Origin: CALKWS01 sp051020515
GTDB taxonomy: Bacteria; Actinomycetota; Actinomycetes; Actinomycetales; Beutenbergiaceae
Direction: 5' to 3'
DNA: 64,000 bases
NCBI RefSeq assembly: GCF_051020515.1
Contig: NZ_CP194857.1
Location: 1,488,001-1,552,000 of the forward strand
In this document: positions 26,995 through 35,617 of the stretch, in pieces
Position numbering within the stretch: the first letter of the stretch is position 1
Layout of the letters: every line of letters begins with the position of its first letter
Position numbers and translations under genes: made by a program
Notes under the pieces: generated by a model
Seen by the model: the letters and a program-made list of their open reading frames with translations, nothing else
Told to the model about the DNA's origin: nothing
The model's database searches: none

Positions 26995-27603
26995 TCAGGT
27001 CCCGGTGGCGGTAGGCCAGGTGCGGCGCCGCTGCTCCCACTCCTCGCGCAGGAGTCCCATGACCACCGAATCGTGCACGCCACCGGCCCACCGGCGGGCC
27101 TGGCGCAACCGTGCCTCCTCGACGAAACCCAGGGTGAGGCCGATGGCGATCATGCCGGGGTTGCCCGAGTAGGTGGCGAAGTCCAACCGGAGCGCGTCGG
27201 TGCTGTCGAACAGGTAGGAGGTCCACAGCGCCATCGCCTCGGTGCCCAGACCCCGGCCCCAGAACTCCTCGTCCTGGATGACGATGCCCATCCGGCGCCA
27301 GTCGGTCTCCTGTGACTCCCAGTACCAGGTCACCGCTCCGATGAGCACCCCGCCGGCCTCGATGGCCAACATGGTGCGTGGGGTGGGCAGGCCGGTGCGC
27401 GGGGTTGCGGCCAGGGCGGAGAACCGGCGTAACTCCTCCTGGGTCTGTGCCCTCGTCGGTGTGCCGAAGTAGGGGCCGTTCGTGGCGTGCCAGGGCCGGG
27501 CGGGATCGAGCAGATCCGCCAGCCGGGGCAGATCTGCGGGCCGCCAATCCCGCAACTGCAGGCGTGGGCCCTGGATCGGGGGTGTGGGTGAGGCTGCGGG
27601 CAC
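26995..27603 (-). CDS. GNAT-family N-acetyltransferase, RimJ/RimL type
   Basis: A 202-residue acetyltransferase related to the RimJ/RimL ribosomal-protein acetylases and antibiotic N-acetyltransferases. The N-terminal LQLRDWRPADLPRLADLLD start is typical of this group, and the acetyl-CoA site is seen as DEEFWGRGLGTEAMALW. The NPGMIAIGLTLGFVEEARLRQA segment near the C-terminus corresponds to the N-x-x-x-x-x-x-x-x-x-G-F motif. The start is the GTG at 27603. The substrate cannot be predicted. Confidence 0.85.
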   Translation of the reverse strand: MPAASPTPPIQGPRLQLRDWRPADLPRLADLLDPARPWHATNGPYFGTPTRAQTQEELRRFSALAATPRTGLPTPRTMLAIEAGGVLIGAVTWYWESQETDWRRMGIVIQDEEFWGRGLGTEAMALWTSYLFDSTDALRLDFATYSGNPGMIAIGLTLGFVEEARLRQARRWAGGVHDSVVMGLLREEWEQRRRTWPTATGT

Positions 27604-27753
27604 AGCGTTGAGGCTAGATCAGCCGGGTGGCACCCATCCAGGGGATCGCGGTGGAGTGCCGCACCGGTGCTCCGCCGCCGGTGGTGACCGGACCGGCGGC
27701 CCGTCGCCGCGTCCGGGCGGGTGGCCCCACGCCCGGCCGGGTAGCGTGACCAC

Positions 27754-29103
27754 ATGCCCAGGACCCTGACCGAAGCGGCCCACGATGTGGTCGCCGAGGT
27801 CCAGCGGAATCCGGTCCGCGCCCTGGACGGGTTCTCTTCTTCCTGGCGGCCGTCGCGGCGGCGTGGCTGGCGTTCCTGCTCCTGCACCAGTTCATCACCG
27901 ACGGGTGGCGCCACCTGTGGACGTTCATCCCGTTCTGGCTGCTCATCACCTACTTCCTGTTGCCCCGGGTGCACCGGCTGCTGACCCGGTTGTACGTGCC
28001 GGACTATTTCATCGGCCGCTCCCGCACCCGGGAGGGCCTGCTGGGGGACCCGATCAACGTCGGTCTGCGCGGCACCGAGGAGCAGATCCACCAGGCGATG
28101 ATCAACGCCGGCTGGCACCGCGCGGATGAGTTGAACCTGCGCAGCGGCCTGGGCATCGTCACCGCGACGCTGCTGCGCCGCTCCTACCCCGACGCACCGG
28201 TGAGCCCGCTGTACCTGTTCGGGCGCCGGATGGCCTTCACCTACCAGCAGGAGGTGGAGGGCAACCCGAAGAAGCGTCACCACGTTCGGTTCTGGCCCTG
28301 CCCGCCGGGATGGCGCCTGCCCGGCGGACGCACAAGGTGGACTGGCTGGCCGCCGGCACCTATGACACCGCGGTCGGCCTGAATTGGTTCACCCTGCAGG
28401 TCACCCACCGCATCGACGCCGAGGTGGACGCCGAACGCGACCACATCCTGGCCACCCTGACCGCCCCGGAGGCGGGGAACGCCGGGGTCGGCGTGCGCTG
28501 GCTGCGCAACTTCTCCTCCGGGTACCACCACCGCAACGGGGGTGGGGACCGGATCCGCACCGACGGGGACCTGCCGATCGTGGACCTGCGCGACAGCGCG
28601 GACCCGAGCCCGCAGATGCGGGCTCGTATCGCCGCCGAGCAGAAGGAGGCGATGTCTCCGCGCGCGGTGCCGCTGACGGTCGCGTTCGTCCTGGCCACGA
28701 TCGCGGCGCGGGTGGCGGTCGGGGTGTGGTCACTGGTGCAGGCGATGCGGACCGGCGAGGCCGAGGTGATCTACCAGGACGTCCTCGCCCCGCTGCTGCC
28801 GTGGGACTGGACGACCCGTAACGTGCTCTGGTGGTGGGAGCCTTCCTGCTGGCCTACCTGGTGCTGGGAGTCCTCGTGGCGCTGCGGCACAACTGGGCGC
28901 GCATCGTGGTGCTGGTGATGAGCGCGGCCAGCGTGATCGGGTGGGCCACGCTGTGGCTGACCGGTGCGCCCGAGCAGGCGCTCGCGCTGAACCTGTTCGG
29001 TAATGCCGTGGAGATCCTGGTGCTGATCACTCTGTCCGGCAGCACCGCCCGGGTCTACACCCTGGGTTCGCGGCGCAAGCAAGGTGAACCCGCGCTCACC
29101 TGA
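27754..29103 (+). CDS. Membrane protein with LssY C-terminal domain (three frame breaks)
   Basis: An integral membrane protein of 450 residues once three missing bases near 27830, 28326 and 28828 are restored. After an N-terminal charged helix, the order is: two membrane helices (FFLAAVAAAWLAFLLLHQF and FIPFWLLITYFLLPRV), a cytoplasmic domain of about 160 residues, then more helices at the C-terminus (LTVAFVLATIAARVAVGVWS, FLLAYLVLGVLVALRHNW). The middle domain has DPINVGLRGTEEQIHQAMINAGWHRAD, SPLYLFGRRM and GTYDTAVGLNWFTLQVTH, a pattern that matches the LssY_C domain (found in PAP2/DedA-related membrane proteins). Function is unknown; a role in lipid handling is a guess. It is divergent from the acetyltransferase gene and has a run of errors unusual even here. 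Confidence 0.7.
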
Positions 29104-29112
29104 GCGCCCGCG

Positions 29113-29682
29113 TCAGCGCGAACCGTTGCCGACGGCGTAGCGCAACCGGACCACCCCGTTGCCGAACCGGCGCTGCTCCAGGAGCCGCAGATCCAGTCGC
29201 TGGCGGGGCAGGAAGGCCAGGCCACCGCCGAGGCTGACCGGGCAGATGTACATGCTGATCTCATCAACCAGGCCGTGCTCCAGCCCGGCCGAAGCCAGGG
29301 TGGGGCCGTCGATGGTCAGATCCGCCGAACTGGACTCCTTCAGTGTCCGGACCTGCTCCGGGTCGAAGACGCCGTGCACCCGGGTTCGTTCAGTGACCGG
29401 CTGGGTCAGCGAGGTGGAGTAGACGACCTTGTCCGCCTGCTGCCAGAGGCGGGCGAAGTCCTCCGACGCCGGCGAGTCTGCGGTGAGGGAGGGGTCATTC
29501 TCCCAGACCGCCATCAACTCGTACATGCGCCGTCCGTACAGGTACGTGCCGACCCGGGCGATGTCGTCGTTGAGGGCGGCCAGCACCTCCTCATCGGGCT
29601 GGGCCCACGAACCGAAGTCACCGTCGGCGTCGGCGACGTAGCCGTCCAGGGAGGTGATCATCGAGTAGATCAGTTGTGCCAT
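29113..29682 (-). CDS. Dihydrofolate-reductase-like protein, RibD C-terminal family
   Basis: A 189-residue protein of the RibD C-terminal/DHFR superfamily. It begins MAQLIYSMITSLDGYVADADG, the usual start of the group, then YGRRMYELMAVWE and the GPTLASAGLEHGLVDEISMYICPVSLGGG segment, with the hallmark LVDEI. Such single-domain reductases act in the cytoplasm on unknown substrates and are widespread in actinobacteria. I chose the ATG at 29682, which places the conserved start at residue 1. It is divergent from an HxlR regulator with a strong inverted repeat between them, suggesting that the regulator controls it. Confidence 0.88.
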   Translation of the reverse strand: MAQLIYSMITSLDGYVADADGDFGSWAQPDEEVLAALNDDIARVGTYLYGRRMYELMAVWENDPSLTADSPASEDFARLWQQADKVVYSTSLTQPVTERTRVHGVFDPEQVRTLKESSSADLTIDGPTLASAGLEHGLVDEISMYICPVSLGGGLAFLPRQRLDLRLLEQRRFGNGVVRLRYAVGNGSR

Positions 29683-29705
29683 CGGAGGTCCTCCCTGTGC
29701 GCTCT

Positions 29706-29742
29706 GATTGCGATATGCAACCGGTGAGAATCTATCGTAATC
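29706..29742. promoter_or_regulatory. Operator-like inverted repeat in divergent HxlR promoter
   Basis: GATTGCGATA at 29706-29715 and TATCGTAATC at 29733-29742 are inverted with 9 of 10 positions matching, separated by 17 bp. Inside the left arm TTGCGATATGCAA (29708-29720) is a shorter palindrome, and a further GCAATC lies at the regulator's start codon. The AT-rich arms contrast with the local sequence. The HxlR protein encoded at 29750 is the natural candidate ligand, controlling itself and the divergent DHFR-like gene. Confidence 0.55.
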
Positions 29743-29749
29743 TGACTGC

Positions 29750-30301
29750 GTGACGCAATCGGAAATCGGGACCGGAACCGGCGACGTGCTTCCCGTGCCC
29801 GCCGGCCGCTCCGGCTGCCCGATCAACATGACCACAGAACTGCTGGGCGACAAGTGGTCGATGGTGGTGCTTCGCGACATCATCTTCAGCGGCAACCGCC
29901 GGTTCCGGGAGTTGCTGACCAACTCGGTGGAGGGCATCGCCTCGAACATCCTGGCCGCGCGCCTGAGCAAACTCACCGAGGCCGGCCTGCTCACCCGGCA
30001 CGACGACCCGAGCCATCGGCAGAAGGTGGACTACCGCCTCACCGAGGCCGCGATCCAATTGGTCCCGCTGATCGCCCACATGGGGGCCTGGAGCGCGCGC
30101 TGGCTGCCCACCACCCCGGAGTTGTCCATCCGCGCGCAGTTGCTCGCCGAGGGCGGTCCCCCGATGTGGGGGCGCTTCATGGACGAACTACGCGGTTCCC
30201 ATCTGCACGGAACAGCGATGCCCGACGACGGCGTGCTGGGGGAGTTGACCCGTGCCTATGCCCGGGTGCGGGCTGCTTCGGCCGGTCCGAGCGGCAACTG
30301 A
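29750..30301 (+). CDS. HxlR-family transcriptional regulator
   Basis: A 183-residue winged-helix regulator from the GTG at 29750. The conserved Cys is in RSGCPINMTTELLGDKWSM, the helix GDKWSMVVLRDIIFSGNRRF follows, and the wing and second helix are SNILAARLSKLTEAGLLTRH. A long C-terminal extension (from about residue 125) is Trp/Leu/Arg-rich and less conserved. It is divergent from the DHFR-like gene across 67 bp that contain a clear inverted repeat. It is likely to respond to a redox signal or small molecule and to control that pair. Confidence 0.88.
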   Translation: MTQSEIGTGTGDVLPVPAGRSGCPINMTTELLGDKWSMVVLRDIIFSGNRRFRELLTNSVEGIASNILAARLSKLTEAGLLTRHDDPSHRQKVDYRLTEAAIQLVPLIAHMGAWSARWLPTTPELSIRAQLLAEGGPPMWGRFMDELRGSHLHGTAMPDDGVLGELTRAYARVRAASAGPSGN

Positions 30302-30353
30302 GCTCCGGGATGTCGAGAGGTGCCTGAGGGGGCTGAGGCGCACCCGAGCCGGC

Positions 30354-31649
30354 TCAACCGAACAGGAAGTAGGCCAGCAGCACCAGAACCGCCAGGCTGA
30401 ATATCCCGGACAGAACCCCGGGCAGCACCGACGGCTTCGCCGGCGCAGCGTCCTGCGGGGAATCAGCCTCTCGGGGGGCGGTGTCGCCGGCGGTGGTGTC
30501 GTCGTCGCTCGCGGTCTCACTGCTGCCCCGCCCCGCAGCGCTGTTGGAGGCAGCGATGCCGGGTTGCTCGGCACTGGATTCGCTGTCCCCGGTAGCGCCG
30601 ACAGCGGCCGGCGCGCTCCCGGCCGGGTCGGGAGCGTCATCGTCGGGTGTACCGACGGCACCGGGGCTGTCGGCGCTACCCACGGCCGGACCGTCGGTGC
30701 CGCGAGCAGTTCCCACCGGAGCGGATTCGCGCAGCAGAGCCGATCCGCGCCACGGCTCGTGGGGGTCCAGTTCGAAGCCGGGTAGTGCCGCGGCGAGGGC
30801 GTCGGCAGCCTCCTGGGACAGGCGGATCCCGTCCACCACCGCACCGAAGTGGCCGGGCTCGGTCAGCGGCACCGCGACCACGCCGGCGTTGGCGTCCTCG
30901 TCCCCGCGATCGCCGGTGCGGCCGGGTTCCGCCCCGGAGTCCACGTCGGCCACCACCACGGTGACATTGTCCCGGGTGGAGGCGCGCAGCGCGGCGTCGA
31001 TGAGCGCCTCCACCGCCTCGCTGCGCGCCTCGGTGGCCAGGGCCCGGCCGATCTGTTCGGCGGAGAGATAGTCCGAGAGCCCGTCGCTGCACAGCAGCAG
31101 CCGGTCCCCGGGTTCCAGGCTCACCTCGATCAGGTCCAGGTCCGGACCGGGGGAGTGGTCGTCGAGCGACTTCAACAGCATCGCCCGGTAGGGGTGGGTG
31201 CGGGCCTTGTCCGGGCTCAGCTGACCCTGCTCGACCAGTCGCTGCACGTGGGTGTGATCGGTGGTGATCTGGTACATCGAGCCATCGCGGAGCACGTACA
31301 CCCGCGAGTCGCCGATGTGGCCGATCAGCACCCTGGATCCATCGGTGACCACCGCGATCAGGGTGGTCCCCAGCGACTCCAGCATCGGGTCTGCGTCGGA
31401 CATCGCCACCAGTGCCCGGCGAGCCCGGCGGCCGGCCTCGAGCACCGCGGTGTCCAGGTCCGCTCGCGGGCCGTGGTCCACCTCACTGAACACGCGCACC
31501 GCCAGCACCGAGGCGATCTCCCCGGCGGCGTGCCCGCCCATGCCGTCGGCGAGGATCAGCAACTGGTCGGAGACGACGGCGGAGTCCTCGTTGTTCATCC
31601 GCACGGTGCCCAGGTGAGTGCCGGCCGCAGCACGGAACCTCACCGTCAT
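30354..31649 (-). CDS. PP2C-family Ser/Thr protein phosphatase with C-terminal membrane anchor
   Basis: A metal-dependent protein phosphatase of 431 residues. It has the metal ligands in NNEDSAVV and ADGMGGHAAG, GHIGDSRVYVL, the Asp cluster LLCSDGLSDYL and the final STRDNVTVVVADV, all canonical for PPM/PP2C. A Pro/Ala/Asp/Ser-rich linker of about 120 residues follows, then a C-terminal transmembrane helix (SGIFSLAVLVLLAYFLFG), so the catalytic domain faces the cytoplasm, as in PstP/PrpC. It removes phosphates placed by PknA/B-type kinases. I chose the ATG at 31649, which begins MTVRFRAAAGTHLGTVR like other family members, over the ATG at 31700. Confidence 0.9.
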   Translation of the reverse strand: MTVRFRAAAGTHLGTVRMNNEDSAVVSDQLLILADGMGGHAAGEIASVLAVRVFSEVDHGPRADLDTAVLEAGRRARRALVAMSDADPMLESLGTTLIAVVTDGSRVLIGHIGDSRVYVLRDGSMYQITTDHTHVQRLVEQGQLSPDKARTHPYRAMLLKSLDDHSPGPDLDLIEVSLEPGDRLLLCSDGLSDYLSAEQIGRALATEARSEAVEALIDAALRASTRDNVTVVVADVDSGAEPGRTGDRGDEDANAGVVAVPLTEPGHFGAVVDGIRLSQEAADALAAALPGFELDPHEPWRGSALLRESAPVGTARGTDGPAVGSADSPGAVGTPDDDAPDPAGSAPAAVGATGDSESSAEQPGIAASNSAAGRGSSETASDDDTTAGDTAPREADSPQDAAPAKPSVLPGVLSGIFSLAVLVLLAYFLFG

Positions 31650-31758
31650 GTGCACCGCCTCGCCGGTCGTGTCGGTCCGCCTTCGCCGGCGGGTCGCCAT
31701 TCTGTGACCACCCTATCGTTGCCGCGGGCCCGGTAGGTGCAGCGCAGGTCACTCACGC

Positions 31759-34665
31759 TTACAGATCCTCCTTGCGCTGCAGGTACCGCCAGGCCGCCCA
31801 GCCCAGCGGAACCCGCAGCCAGAAGGTGAGAGACCCGGAACAGCACCGCGGCCGAAGCGGCCGCCGCCGTGGCCAGGCCCACCGTGCGCAGACCGGCGGA
31901 CAGGGCCAACTCCACCGTTCCCATCCCGCCCGGGGTGGGGGCGGCCGAACCGATCGTGTTCCCGGTCAGGTACACGATCGTCAAGGTGGTGATCGGAACC
32001 GACTGGCCCAGCGCGATCAGGGTGGCCACGAACGCAGCCAGGAAGCCTGCGGTGACCAGGAGTCCGCCCGCCAAGCCCAGCACCAGCCGCTGCGGCTGCC
32101 CGATCACCCACACCAGCCGGGGCCAGATCTGCCGCCAGGTGGGGAGCACCCGGCGTGCCAACCATGCCCTGACCCGCGGCACCAGCAGCACGGTCCCGGC
32201 CACTGCGGCCACCACGGCCAGGGTGATCACCACCACCAGGGAGGGCAGTTGCCGCAGCGGCCCAGCGGTGCCCAGGGCCAGAGCCAGGACCACCAGCAGC
32301 AGCACTGTGGTGACGAACTGGGCCAGCTGCACCAGCCCCACCGTGGCCAGGGCCAACGAGGTACGAACCCCGCGGCGCTGCATGAACCTCACGCTCAGCG
32401 CAGCCGGACCCAGACCGGCCGGCGTGACCAAGGTCAGCACCGAGGCGGCCACCTGGACCAAAATGGTGCGCCACAGGCCCAGGCGCTCCGGGCAGAACGC
32501 CACCAGCGCCAGCGCGCCACCCAGGTAACTGACCAGGCCCAGGCCGAACGCGATGAGCATCCACGCCGGGTTGGCCCCGGCCACCACCTCGCGGACCTGG
32601 TCGAAGTTCAGGGTGGTCACCAGGATCCACAGCGCCACCACCAGGACGGTGAGCGTCACCACGGTGCGGGCCGAGAAGCGGTTCAGCCGGATCGGTTCGG
32701 CCCCCGCCCCCTCGGGCAGGTAGGACAGCAGCGCAGCGCGTAGGGCGTCCATGGTGGGCTTGTCCGAACGCGCAGCGGTGCGGGTGATCGGCGGGAAGGC
32801 CACCGGCTGCAGCAACGGGGCCAGTTCGGCCGTTCCTCGGCGCTCAGCACCTGTCGCGCACCCTCGATGGCGGTGGTGACGTCGGTGTGCAGGGCGAACG
32901 CGGTGAGCAACTGGGCCCGGTCCACTCGCTGGGCCAGTGCAGAGGCAGCGATCTCGCCCTGCTCCCACTCGGTCAGCCACACCTGACCCGCATCATCCTC
33001 GCTGGTCCCGATCAGCACGGTCTCCACCGAGAGGTTGCGGTGGGCGATCCCGGCATGGTGGGCGGTGGCCAGCTGCTCCCAGGCGCGCGCCATCTCCTCC
33101 CGGGTGAGGGAGCCGGGGGACAGGTCGTGGGCGCTGCGGGCACCACTGATGTGCTCACCCACCAGCAGCGTGGACTCCGCGGCCTTGGCGATACCGCGCA
33201 GTTTCGGACTCCGCACGCCGGCGGCGGTCGCGGCGTAGTGCATCAACGCGGCGCGCTCGGTGGCCTGGCGCAGCGAGACCGCGGTACGCCGCGCCAGCCC
33301 GCGCAGGCGCAGGGCGGTCCAGACCGAGGCGAGCATGCCGATCACCTGGCGGTCGTCGTCGAGCACCACCACGTCCCATCGGGTGCCGTCCACCGCGATG
33401 ACGGCGTAAACCCGGTTGCGCCCATCCCGTTCGGTGGCCACCGTCGCCGCCGCCGGAACCGGCTGTCCGGCACGGAACCGGGACAGCATGCGGGCGCGCT
33501 GACTGCGGCCCGGTGGCACCTCCCCGGGCGTGGCGGGGTCCGCGCGGACGGAAGCCTGCGCGCGCACCGGGCTGGCGACCGACCGGCCCCTGTCGTCGAT
33601 CATGACCGTCTGAGGCTGCAGGTCGGGATGCTGCGCGTTGTCCCCGAGCCGTACCAGCGCCAGCGGCTCGATCCCGGTGCGCCGGACTCCCTGCACCAGG
33701 TCGGCGCCGTGGGCGCGGTCGCTGCGTACCCCGGATCCGTACCGCATGGCCATGCCGGCGATCCGGCCCAGCAGAACCGTGACGATCGCCCCGACCAGGG
33801 TGGTGTCACCGGTGATCACCGAGATACCCAGGGCGATCCACAGCAGGTTCCACGAGAGGCCGACCACGGGCAACCGCCCGCGGCGCCCGACGGCGGTGAG
33901 CAGCCCGGCCAGGGCGGTCACCGTGGGCGTGATGGTGATGATCCACTCCCCGCCACGCCAGCGCAGTAGCGCCCGGGCAGCATCGGTGCCGGCGGCGAAC
34001 TCGTTGACCGCCCACATCGCCGCGATCGCCAGCAGGTAGGCGGCCGCCGAGGCCACGACGGCCTCACCGACGCCCCGCAGGTTGCGGCGCAGCACCTGGG
34101 TGACGATCACCATCACTGGCAGCACCAGGATCAGGAAACCCTCGATCACCGTGACCGGGACCAGTAACAGGCTACGGACCGTCTGGGCCAGGGCGGACTG
34201 GACGTCCTGGGTGACTCCGGCGGTGGTGGAGTGGGCGTAGACCGACAGGATGAGGACCACGGCGATGCCGATCGCGGAGGCGATCAGGTGCAGCAGGTCG
34301 GCCGGTCGGCGCACCCGCTCGCTGGGCAGGTCCAGTACCTGCACGGTACGCGGGCCCTGGCCGGGTGGCTGCTCGCCGGGCTCACCGGCGACCTCGCGGT
34401 GCTCGGTCTGTTCATCCGGTTCCGTCGAGGCACCCTCCGCCGTCAGGCTCGCCGCCACACCGGCCGAGGCGGCTGAGTCCGCCGCACCGGATCCGTGGTC
34501 CGCGGCGTCTGCGGCCCCGAGGCCGGCGGAGGGCCCTGCCGACCGGTGCCACTCGTCGTCATCCTCCGGGCCACCGGGCGCGTCGGTGCCATCGGCCTGC
34601 GCCGCCCTCGCGGGGCGAAAGCCCTCCCGGGCTTCGACAGGCCCGGGCCGGCGGGGTGAACTCAT
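31759..34665 (-). CDS. Flippase-like (YbhN/LPG-synthase-type) membrane protein with degenerate kinase domain (two frame breaks)
   Basis: A large membrane protein of 968 residues, joining frames near 32830 (one missing base) and 31829 (one extra base). It has a disordered N-terminus (about 1-110), about six membrane helices, a cytoplasmic domain of about 350 residues and a C-terminal flippase-like membrane domain (TIGR00374 family) with LNFDQVREVVAGANP, GLGPAALSVRFMQRRGV and NTIGSAAPTPGGMGTVELAL, ending RKEDL. The cytoplasmic domain resembles a protein kinase: HRNLSVETVLIG matches the catalytic loop but with Asn instead of the catalytic Asp, and the DFG position is WLTEWEQGE. It is therefore probably a pseudokinase. 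Such proteins may move or modify lipids; the ligand is unknown. A TACTAT box 7 nt before the start suggests a leaderless message. Confidence 0.75.
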
Positions 34666-34706
34666 GGTGTCGATAGTAGGAGGTGGGTCTATCGCATTGT
34701 GGCTGC

Positions 34707-35472
34707 TCAGCCCACACCCAGGGTGTCCAGCCATTGTGCGGGTAGGTAGGCATACCCCACGAAGGCCACCACATCCAGCAGCGTGTGGGCGATCACCAGC
34801 GGCATCACCCGCCGCCTGCGCAGGTAGAACGGTGAAGATCAGGCCCATGATCGCGTTGCCCACGAACGGGCCCCAGCCCTGATACAGGTGGTATCCGGCC
34901 CGGATCAACGCCGAGGTGACCAGCACCGCCCAGACCCGCCAGCCCAGTTCCTCCAGCCGTTCCACGAGGTAACCCACCACCAGCACCTCCTCCAGCAGTC
35001 CGTTCTTGAGCGCGGCGAGGATGAGCACCGGGATGGTCCACCAGTACTCCGCCAGGGCCGAGGCCTGTACGGCCACTGTGACACCCAGCGCACGCCCGGC
35101 AACGTACAGGCCCAGGCCGGGGATGCCGATGAGTGCGCCCAGGCCCAGGCCCCAGGCCACGTCCTTACCCGGTTCACGCAGGTCGAGTCCGATGCGGCGC
35201 ACCGCGCTACGCCCGTGGGCGCTGAGGAGGTACAGCGCCAGCGCGACGGGTACCAGGGCGAAGGTCAGGGAGAGCATCTGGTAGGTCAGGTCCAGATAAG
35301 GCCGCACCGACTGGGAGGGGTTCAGCGTGGCGGTCTGCTCCCCCAGCGGCCCACGGCTCACCCGGTCGATGATGTTGACCACCGCGTACACCGCCGAGCG
35401 TCCCAGCGACAGTCCCATCACGATCCACACCTCGAGGCCGAGCCGGCGCCGCTGGGTGACTGGTGTGCTCAT
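34707..35472 (-). CDS. CPBP-family intramembrane metalloprotease (frame break)
   Basis: A 254-residue membrane protein with about eight hydrophobic segments, after removing one extra base near 34830 (FTVYLRRRRVMPL). The CPBP/Abi motifs are seen: the paired glutamates in LLEEVLVVGYLVERL, the YHLYQGWGPFVGNAIMGLIF region with the conserved His and Asn, and MPLVIAHTLLDVV with the last His. In this family the Glu/His residues bind zinc for intramembrane proteolysis; other members are CAAX prenyl proteases or bacteriocin-immunity proteins. As written, the frame runs on into the next gene. I chose the ATG at 35472; a -10-like box stands 6 nt upstream. It ends 41 bp before the flippase-like gene in the same direction. 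Confidence 0.85.
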
Positions 35473-35478
35473 GGGGTC

Positions 35479-35484
35479 GTTATA
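35479..35484 (-). promoter_or_regulatory. -10 element for a probable leaderless transcript
   Basis: On the minus strand TATAAC ends six bases before the ATG of the CPBP protease gene. This spacing would put transcription initiation on the A of the ATG, so the message would be leaderless, which is common in actinobacteria. No good -35 hexamer is visible 16-18 bases upstream, and there is no Shine-Dalgarno sequence before the ATG. Confidence 0.35.
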
Positions 35485-35617
35485 GCGCATCGATGAGAGG
35501 GGCCCGTGCGCGAGCGGCGGCTCCGCCGTGATCGCAGAGCGGGGGTGCCCGGGCTTCGGGTGCGGGTGCTCGATGCCCGGACCTGCCGGTGGTGCCGGTG
35601 CGTGCGACGATGGCGGG

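Noticed and set aside
32683..35490. Single 935-residue frame joining the CPBP protease and the flippase-like protein
   Set aside because: The CPBP protein has a proper C-terminus and stop in another frame once one extra base near 34830 is removed. The flippase-like gene has its own start at 34665.
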